This document shows positions 32,588-37,756 of a stretch of DNA of 37,756 nucleotides, in pieces (the stretch's first letter is position 1; every line of letters begins with the position of its first letter). The translations under genes were made by a program, and so were the position numbers. The stretch spans positions 1 through 37,756 of the forward strand of contig DASWHW010000204.1 in the NCBI GenBank assembly GCA_036397975.1, read 5' to 3'. The notes under the pieces are model-generated. The model did no database searches and was not told the DNA's origin. It worked only from the letters and a program-made list of their open reading frames with translations. This stretch comes from SZUA-287 sp036397975 (GTDB lineage: Bacteria > Bacteroidota > Ignavibacteria > UBA10030 > UBA6906).

Positions 32588-34981
32588 TTATCCTCCGTTT
32601 GCAGCTACAAATTTCACCGCATAATCAGCAAGTCCCATCACCGTCAGTTGCGGGTTGACTCCCAGGCTTGTGGGGAACACGCTCGCATCGCAGACGTAGA
32701 GATTGTCATACCCGAACGCTTTGAATTCCTGGTTGACAACGCCCGTTTCCGCGGAACTTCCAATAATGTTTCCTCCCTGCGGGTGACCTGTGCCCAATGT
32801 AATTTCAGTCGAATCCTTGATCAGTTCAGGCATCCTTTTGAGCTCGGCAACGGATTTGAATTCATAATACTTGAATGTGTTCGGCATGACTGACTCGGCA
32901 CCCGCGGCAAACATAATTTCCCCCGAAAGTTCGAGCCCTTTCAATAACGTTTGAAAGTCTTTTCCTGTCGGAGTGTAGTCAATTTCTCTGCCGGTAAGTC
33001 CCGCAACGCGCGCTACTGCATTCGACTCTGAGCCTACCAGGAGTCCGACGCAGGCAAGCCGGTCATACCTCTTCATGTTCTTGTAGTGATCTTCGAACCA
33101 TCCCGGCATTGCAGTGGATTGGAACATCGGGGGATTGAACCACGATTCCATAACGTAGCCCGTGTCGGGACTAACTTTCATGTAATGAGATATCTGAAGC
33201 CCATCGTACGAATCGATTTTCTTTGGAAAGGCTGCTGTCATTTGTGATCCAACGTTGAACGATAATTTCTTGCCGGCGTTCTTTATTCCAAGCTTCGACT
33301 TCAGGAGAAGGATGCTGGAAGAAATTGCTCCGGCCGACACGACAAATGTTTTGCCGTAAACCTTGATCTTTCTGCCATTGTTGAACCTTCCCTCGACGAA
33401 AGCAATCTTGTTCCCTTTGCGGTGAATCTTGACCGCCTCGCAACCCGCAATAATCTCCAGGCTTTCCTTCCCGGATTGGCGTTGAATCTGGGGGAGAATT
33501 GTCGTGAGCATAGAAAGTTTTTTGTTGTACTGACATCCGATGTTGCAATATCCGCAGCCAAGGCACTGAGAAATGTTTGCATCAACGGAATCGATTACAT
33601 TCGGTGCGGTAGCGTAACCGAGTTTTTTGCATCCTTCTTTGAAGAGGTAACCTCCGGGATTCAGTGATATTTTGTCCTCCGGCATATGCTCCACGCCCAT
33701 CATCTTCCACGCTCTATCCATTGAGGACATGACCTCCGATTTATTCAGGCCCGCGTTGAAACCTTTGGGATCATTCCACCTGTCAAGCACTTTCTCCGGC
33801 ATCTTAAAACAAACGGCGTTATTGAGGACCGTCGATCCACCGACGCAACTTCCCTGGAATACTGTGAACCTGAAGTCTCGTGCCGCTTGAATAGCTCCAT
33901 CCTGAAATAGCCTTGACACCATTTCCATTTCATTTTCGTTGAAGGTCTCGGGCCGTTCATGGTTGCCGCGTTCGATCATTAGAACTTTCCTCCCCTTCTC
34001 GACCAGTCCTTTGGCGAGAATGGAAGCTGCCGCTCCCGATCCGATAATAACCACATCGCCGTCGACCCTCTCCTGCCCGACATCTTTTTCGGATTTCACA
34101 AACAAGGGGGGCGCTGGTTTGACCGGAGACTGTGCAAGTTTTGCCGATGTGTTTTTTCTCTCCGAGAACGGAACGTAACCGACGGAAGCGAAGGTTCGCT
34201 TATCGTTATAGTAACCGATGTAACACATTTGTTTTGCAATGCGAATAAACCCCTGGGCTAGCACTCTCCAAAACTCGGGCATCAACCTGGCTTCAACATC
34301 ACGGTAGAATCTCTTTCTTAGGAAGACAAGTCTTGCTTGCGACGAGAGATACGGAAGCGGTGGATTCAGCGACAAGATCGGGTAGAAGTAGAGCAGCGTC
34401 ACCACCATCGCCATCGTCCACTTGGATTTGGCCTGAAAGCTCTTGAAGTACGTATCCACATTGTGTGCGACTTCTCCGGCAGAAATGACTTCCTTTTCTC
34501 CATAGATTACCACTTCAGCAAGGGCTTCAAGAGTTTTGAATTGCATGGGCGAAAAGTATTTTAAGCCATACCGTTCACGCTCCGCGGCATTCAACAAAAG
34601 AGAGCTGACAATGGTGTTGACGAAATGCAGTACAATGGAGATGATTAGCACGTCCTTGAGCAACGGCGAAACAAGCCACAGCTGAAGAACAGCGCCGGTG
34701 TCCGTCCAGAGGAGGAGACAGGCAGAGATCACGGCGGCTCCAATCGACTCCCAAATAATCAATTTCACAAGAAGAGAGAAGCGTCTTACATCGGCGATGG
34801 AGTACCAGCAGACCAACATATTCAGGAATGCAAGCGTGGTGGCACCGGTGAGTAGTGCCGCTTCGACCGCTGTCTGGGCATGATCAAAAAGACTGACAAT
34901 GCAAAACACAACAAGGGCAAGATAGAGCACAAGCAATATCTTGAGATAGGTTCTCAGTCTGTTTTCTTTGGTCACAATCAT
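32588..34981 (-). CDS. GMC-family FAD oxidase with N-terminal membrane domain (fatty alcohol/sterol oxidase-like)
   Basis: The 797-residue protein has an N-terminal block of membrane helices (about 10-130) followed by a soluble stretch and a further hydrophobic helix near 189-205, then an FAD-binding domain (DVVIIGSGAAAS, 309-320) and the GMC pattern GSCVGGSTVLNNAVC. A cysteine cluster C473-LGC-GYC-NIGC483 has CxxCxxCxxxC spacing. The C-terminus has the TGHPQGG histidine region and CDASVFPTSLGVNPQLTVMGLADY, which closes the FAD site with the usual His and Asn. Family members oxidise long-chain alcohols or sterols; the substrate here is unknown. GGAG precedes the ATG. Confidence 0.88.
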   Translation of the reverse strand: MIVTKENRLRTYLKILLVLYLALVVFCIVSLFDHAQTAVEAALLTGATTLAFLNMLVCWYSIADVRRFSLLVKLIIWESIGAAVISACLLLWTDTGAVLQLWLVSPLLKDVLIISIVLHFVNTIVSSLLLNAAERERYGLKYFSPMQFKTLEALAEVVIYGEKEVISAGEVAHNVDTYFKSFQAKSKWTMAMVVTLLYFYPILSLNPPLPYLSSQARLVFLRKRFYRDVEARLMPEFWRVLAQGFIRIAKQMCYIGYYNDKRTFASVGYVPFSERKNTSAKLAQSPVKPAPPLFVKSEKDVGQERVDGDVVIIGSGAAASILAKGLVEKGRKVLMIERGNHERPETFNENEMEMVSRLFQDGAIQAARDFRFTVFQGSCVGGSTVLNNAVCFKMPEKVLDRWNDPKGFNAGLNKSEVMSSMDRAWKMMGVEHMPEDKISLNPGGYLFKEGCKKLGYATAPNVIDSVDANISQCLGCGYCNIGCQYNKKLSMLTTILPQIQRQSGKESLEIIAGCEAVKIHRKGNKIAFVEGRFNNGRKIKVYGKTFVVSAGAISSSILLLKSKLGIKNAGKKLSFNVGSQMTAAFPKKIDSYDGLQISHYMKVSPDTGYVMESWFNPPMFQSTAMPGWFEDHYKNMKRYDRLACVGLLVGSESNAVARVAGLTGREIDYTPTGKDFQTLLKGLELSGEIMFAAGAESVMPNTFKYYEFKSVAELKRMPELIKDSTEITLGTGHPQGGNIIGSSAETGVVNQEFKAFGYDNLYVCDASVFPTSLGVNPQLTVMGLADYAVKFVAANGG

Positions 34982-35016
34982 TACTGGCTCCAGGAAGATT
35001 TCAAAATAAAACGTTT

Positions 35017-35583
35017 TTACCAGGGCAGGTATTCTATTTTCTTTCGGTGCCCAAGGAGGAAATAACAGTAAAAGATATTGAGGAACGGGAAGACCCGTAG
35101 ATACGCCTTACAGAGCATTAACGTCTGATCTCCCTCATTGGGCAAGACTACAAAATCTCGTATTACCCGGAAGAAGCTCAAATACCACTTATGCCAACCG
35201 GAGAGGTCATAATTGAAGTGACCGAGATGCCGATACGGTTCGTAGAGTTTTATCGGCGGCTCGTCCTTCACATACGAAGTTCGAAAATACCCAAGCTGTG
35301 ATGGTTTGCCTGAGTTGGTGATCCGTTGCTTCCATTCCCCCAGGTATTCTTTCCCGTCTTGAATTACGAGCTCGTTGTACCCGAAATTCTTCCCGTCCTT
35401 CTTCATGAAGCCCTTCTTAAACTTCTTCCCCGACAACCTGCCGATCCATTCATGGTTCCAGCCGCAATAGATGTAGCCGTTCAGCGCTTCCAGGTCAGGC
35501 GGCTTGCCCGTCAGCAAAATGTTCTCAAGTTCTTCCCTGCTTGCCTGTGCGAGTGTTTCATAGGTCCATATTTTGGAAGCCAT
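35017..35583 (-). CDS. Unknown protein between hydrolase and GMC oxidase genes
   Basis: The 188-residue protein lacks a signal peptide. It is rich in aromatic residues, with a glycine-tryptophan-rich start (NGYIYCGWNHEWIGRLSGKKF), a NFGYNELVIQDGKEYLGEWK block, and a more hydrophobic C-terminal stretch (LNIFYCYFLLGHRKK) that could touch a membrane. I do not recognise the family. AGGATG precedes the ATG. It is 53 bases after the hydrolase and 35 before the GMC gene, so it is likely a dedicated partner of one of them. Confidence 0.75.
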   Translation of the reverse strand: MASKIWTYETLAQASREELENILLTGKPPDLEALNGYIYCGWNHEWIGRLSGKKFKKGFMKKDGKNFGYNELVIQDGKEYLGEWKQRITNSGKPSQLGYFRTSYVKDEPPIKLYEPYRHLGHFNYDLSGWHKWYLSFFRVIRDFVVLPNEGDQTLMLCKAYLRVFPFLNIFYCYFLLGHRKKIEYLPW

Positions 35584-35636
35584 GGATACATCCTTTCTTT
35601 ATCGTACATGAAGTTGCCGGGACACGATCCGCCGGT

Positions 35637-36797
35637 CTAATTGCGGACGCGTTTCATTCTCCACACATTCGGCAGCTCTCCGGTCATTTCTCTTTTTCGT
35701 TTTGGTGAATCCTGCCCCTGACCATCGATCGATAACCTGATGTCCGTGTTCACGGTGCCGGCAAGGTAATAACTGTGTTCGACAAGACCGGGTACCACCG
35801 ACGTGCAGTCGATCTGATGAATTTTACTGTGGACGATGAATGGCCGCGCCGCGCCGTTGGTACCCAAACGCTGCGGATTTGATTTCGTCACGTCCGAGAC
35901 GAGAAGCGCCCTATCGTCCCGGTTATAATACACGCTGATGTTCTGGCCGAGTTCGTGAAGTCTGCCCAACGGCTTCCCCTCTTCCAGCACAGAATCATCA
36001 ACATCAGCGGAGCAAAGGAATATGTGTTCAAACATTCTGGGAAGGTTGGTCCCGAGATTAAACTTACCGAGCCTGTCGATGGCATTCTGTAAAACGTAGT
36101 TGCCCATCGAGTGGCAGAGGAGATGAATATCCTGTCTGCAGAGTTTTGTTTTCCCCTCACGTGCATCGTTCCGAAGATCCTCAAGAAAGTCCCTGAGCTT
36201 CAGGAATGCTCTCCCCACCGCATATCCGGAATCCCGCGCATCGGCCCGGTCGGCTTTGTAAGCACGGAATGGAAATAGACTTCCGTCCGATGGCCAGGTG
36301 AAGAGCACGACCATCACTTTTTGATCTTTGTCTCCCTGACCTTTCCTGTTGAGCATCTCTTGCAACGCCGCGGCGGAGCCGACTGCCTCATTCCAGCTGA
36401 CGTTATAACCATGAATGTAGATCAGGACGTCGGTACTCTTCATCATCTCCTCTTTGAGATCGCTGAAGAATGCCTGCGAACCGAACTTGGTCGGATCCTG
36501 TTTGTCGTCCGGTACTCCGCCGTCCAGGTTCTCTTTGAACGGTTCGATCTTTGCCGTCTCTGCAGATTTCCAAAAATACGATTCGAGTGTTTCACCATCT
36601 CCGGGGCCCATGCCATCGACTTTCTGTTTCAGACATTTGTTGACCTCCGTCTGGTTAACACTGATCGTCACTTTGCCGAAGCGGAGATTTTCCCGACCAT
36701 CCTCGCTAAAATCAGTGCCATAGCTAGACGGATTCCAGCGAGAAGCTTCGGGAAGGTGGTTTCGGTTAGTGGCATAGTAGAGAGGGAGTGATTTCAT
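35637..36797 (-). CDS. Alpha/beta hydrolase, DUF900-like (first gene of the operon)
   Basis: A strong AGGAGG lies before the ATG. The 386-residue protein has the DUF900 layout: an oxyanion-loop segment VLIYIHGYNVSW (124-135), then FTWPSDGSLFPFRAY, and the nucleophile elbow LLCHSMGNYVL with S230. D267 or D268 in SADVDDSV and H341 in LVEHSYYL are plausible partners for the triad. The N-terminus is not a signal peptide, so it is probably cytoplasmic. The enzyme may cleave an ester or thioester whose alcohol part feeds the GMC oxidase downstream; this link is inference. The gene follows the strongest promoter in the window. Confidence 0.88.
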   Translation of the reverse strand: MKSLPLYYATNRNHLPEASRWNPSSYGTDFSEDGRENLRFGKVTISVNQTEVNKCLKQKVDGMGPGDGETLESYFWKSAETAKIEPFKENLDGGVPDDKQDPTKFGSQAFFSDLKEEMMKSTDVLIYIHGYNVSWNEAVGSAAALQEMLNRKGQGDKDQKVMVVLFTWPSDGSLFPFRAYKADRADARDSGYAVGRAFLKLRDFLEDLRNDAREGKTKLCRQDIHLLCHSMGNYVLQNAIDRLGKFNLGTNLPRMFEHIFLCSADVDDSVLEEGKPLGRLHELGQNISVYYNRDDRALLVSDVTKSNPQRLGTNGAARPFIVHSKIHQIDCTSVVPGLVEHSYYLAGTVNTDIRLSIDGQGQDSPKRKREMTGELPNVWRMKRVRN

Positions 36798-36934
36798 CTT
36801 GCCTCCTGTAGAGGTCGGAGAGATTCGTCAGCAGCACAATACCGAGTTACTGACTTTATAAAGGACCGTTGTTCGCTCACGTCGCTTTCGGATGCTAGTG
36901 TGAGACAGACGATAGATCTTGGGGAGGCTAGAAT

Positions 36935-36951
36935 GTGTTCAAGACGAACAC
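36935..36951. repeat. Inverted repeat at the predicted transcription start of the eight-gene operon
   Basis: GTGTTC (36935-36940) and GAACAC (36946-36951) form a perfect six-pair repeat with a five-base spacer. It starts at the predicted first transcribed base, so it could be an operator or a 5' RNA hairpin. Confidence 0.5.
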
Positions 36952-36957
36952 GGGGGA

Positions 36958-36986
36958 AGTATACTTCGATTTTTGCTAAGTGTCAA
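36958..36986 (-). promoter_or_regulatory. Near-consensus sigma70 promoter of the eight-gene operon
   Basis: On the minus strand TTGACA (36986-36981) and TATACT (36963-36958) are separated by exactly 17 bases, one base away from full consensus. Transcription would start near 36951, leaving a leader of about 150 bases before the hydrolase ATG. Confidence 0.75.
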
Positions 36987-37030
36987 GAAAGTTTGCGAAT
37001 ATTTTTGGGCTTCTTGCCAAGAGCTGCTCG

Positions 37031-37057
37031 CCCGCGCCGTGTTACAAACGGCGCGGG
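37031..37057 (-). terminator. GC-rich hairpin after the lipoprotein gene, possible terminator
   Basis: CCCGCGCCG (37031-37039) pairs perfectly with CGGCGCGGG (37049-37057) over a nine-base loop, just beyond the stop at 37073. No T-run follows on the minus strand, so termination may need other signals. The 36798-37072 interval otherwise holds only the promoter and repeat already described. Confidence 0.5.
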
Positions 37058-37072
37058 ACAGCCAGCTATATC

Positions 37073-37600
37073 TCATTTGGTATCGTCTAGAGGAGGAGTA
37101 CGCTTTACAACAACCCGCAAATCCTGCATTTCGAGACCCTTCTTGGAAACACGAAACGTAATCAACAGACGCGCTCCGTCAGTCCGACCGTTGATGAGAT
37201 ATGATTTGACCAGAGTGCCGTAATCAATTTGAGTTAAGAACACCCGATCGGTAGATGAGCCCCCTGCCTCCCAGCCACACTCAATGGACGCTGCGGTTAA
37301 CTGACCATCGATTGGGGTCAGAAGAGCCCGCGTGAAAATCGACACGTCAACGGTGGGAAGAGCTTTCTTGGCCAGATCTTCAATGTAGTCTCTGACCTTG
37401 TAGGACACGCTTCCTTCCACATGGATCGCGTTGCCGAATCCCGCAGGGTCCTTCACATCTGAGTTTATCAGAATGACATTGCCACCATCAGGGGATTTGA
37501 GAAAAGACTGTGGTGATTTCACTGGATTGTTCGATACTTCGTCACTGCATCCACTTAGGAAGGATACAGTTATTGCTGCAACAACAAGAATGCTTTTCAT
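37073..37600 (-). CDS. Lipoprotein of unknown function, paralogous to the upstream gene
   Basis: The 175-residue protein has a clear lipobox (FLSGC, C18). The mature part contains a mixed strand/helix domain with VEGSVSYKVRDYIEDLAKKALPTVDVSIFTR in the middle and ends with LINGRTDGARLLITFRV followed by MQDLRVVVK. The same ending pattern (GR-DG then a strand, then MRLV-K) occurs in the partial gene just upstream, so the two are probably related. AGGAG lies before the ATG. No known family is recognised. Confidence 0.75.
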   Translation of the reverse strand: MKSILVVAAITVSFLSGCSDEVSNNPVKSPQSFLKSPDGGNVILINSDVKDPAGFGNAIHVEGSVSYKVRDYIEDLAKKALPTVDVSIFTRALLTPIDGQLTAASIECGWEAGGSSTDRVFLTQIDYGTLVKSYLINGRTDGARLLITFRVSKKGLEMQDLRVVVKRTPPLDDTK

Positions 37601-37637
37601 GACACAACTCCTTTGATTATTGTGAGTTCAACTTTGA

Positions 37638-37756
37638 CTAAAGCCCGCCATCCGGCATTTCACGCACCTTTGAAACAAGTCGCATGCTCGCCAGTTTTAC
37701 CCCACTTCCGTCGGTGAGGTAAGTAACCGCAAACAGGACGCCGTCATCCCGCCCGA
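37638..37756 (-). CDS. C-terminal end of a gene cut by the window edge, related to the next lipoprotein
   Basis: The minus strand from the right edge reads 38 complete codons to a TAG at 37638-37640, giving a C-terminus that begins GRDDGVLFAVTYLTDG and ends MPDGGL. The pattern GR-DG, then a strand, then MRLV-K mirrors the last 40 residues of the following lipoprotein. It is 37 bases upstream of that gene's start, so the pair is likely a tandem duplication in one operon. The rest of the protein is outside the window. Confidence 0.7.
   Translation of the reverse strand, partial: GRDDGVLFAVTYLTDGSGVKLASMRLVSKVREMPDGGL

Noticed and set aside
1..37756. CRISPR array, insertion sequence or prophage
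   Set aside because: No regularly spaced repeats, transposase, integrase or phage structural gene was seen.

Overview
The window looks like chromosomal DNA of an aerobic, Gram-negative member of the Bacteroidota/Chlorobiota (FCB) group, possibly an Ignavibacteria-like lineage. Evidence: a DUF3078 outer-membrane barrel, many lipoproteins and signal peptides, O2-dependent heme enzymes (HemF and an FAD-type HemG), and an AMP-forming acetyl-CoA synthetase. Several promoters fit the ordinary TTGACA/TATAAT pattern rather than the Bacteroidia TAnnTTTG pattern. The phylum assignment is inference. No insertion sequence, integrase, phage gene or CRISPR array was seen.

Region 1 (1-8188, minus strand) is one tightly packed heme/cytochrome operon: ccsA-hemA-hemC-hemD-hemE-hemF-(receiver protein)-hemH-hemG. 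It has overlapping or near-touching genes and a plausible promoter in front of ccsA. hemG runs off the left edge. hemB and hemL are not here. A receiver-only response regulator sits between hemF and hemH.

Region 2 (8266-20294) is a mosaic of small units: acs with its own terminator, a CPXCG zinc protein, a distant GvpL/GvpF-like protein without gas-vesicle neighbours, a PQQ-type sugar dehydrogenase lipoprotein, DUF1761, a VOC protein with a lysine-rich tail, a secreted thioredoxin-fold protein, a YhdH/AcuI-type reductase, a phosphoribosyltransferase-membrane-SH3 fusion and a DinB-like protein.

Region 3 (19530-24126, minus) is a four-gene unit: a membrane zinc-ribbon protein, a flavoprotein fused to a NapH/CcoG-like membrane iron-sulfur protein (its FAD motifs seem circularly permuted), rpiA and a DUF1223 protein. 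It is followed by a 55-residue zinc-ribbon gene with its own promoter and terminator, tRNA-Ser(UGA), the DUF3078 barrel, a GNAT-SUI1 fusion and a cyclase-family lipoprotein.

Region 4 (27787-36986, minus) is the best candidate for an undescribed system. Eight closely spaced genes follow a near-consensus promoter: an alpha/beta hydrolase (DUF900-like), an unknown protein, a membrane-anchored GMC alcohol/sterol-type oxidase, a membrane metallophosphoesterase, a lipoprotein with five 16-residue repeats, a four-helix membrane protein, a small soluble protein and a probable outer-membrane protein. The set spans cytoplasm, inner membrane and envelope and suggests oxidation and hydrolysis of a lipid or long-chain alcohol, but the substrate is unknown. 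The right edge holds two tandem related genes, one a lipoprotein and one cut off.
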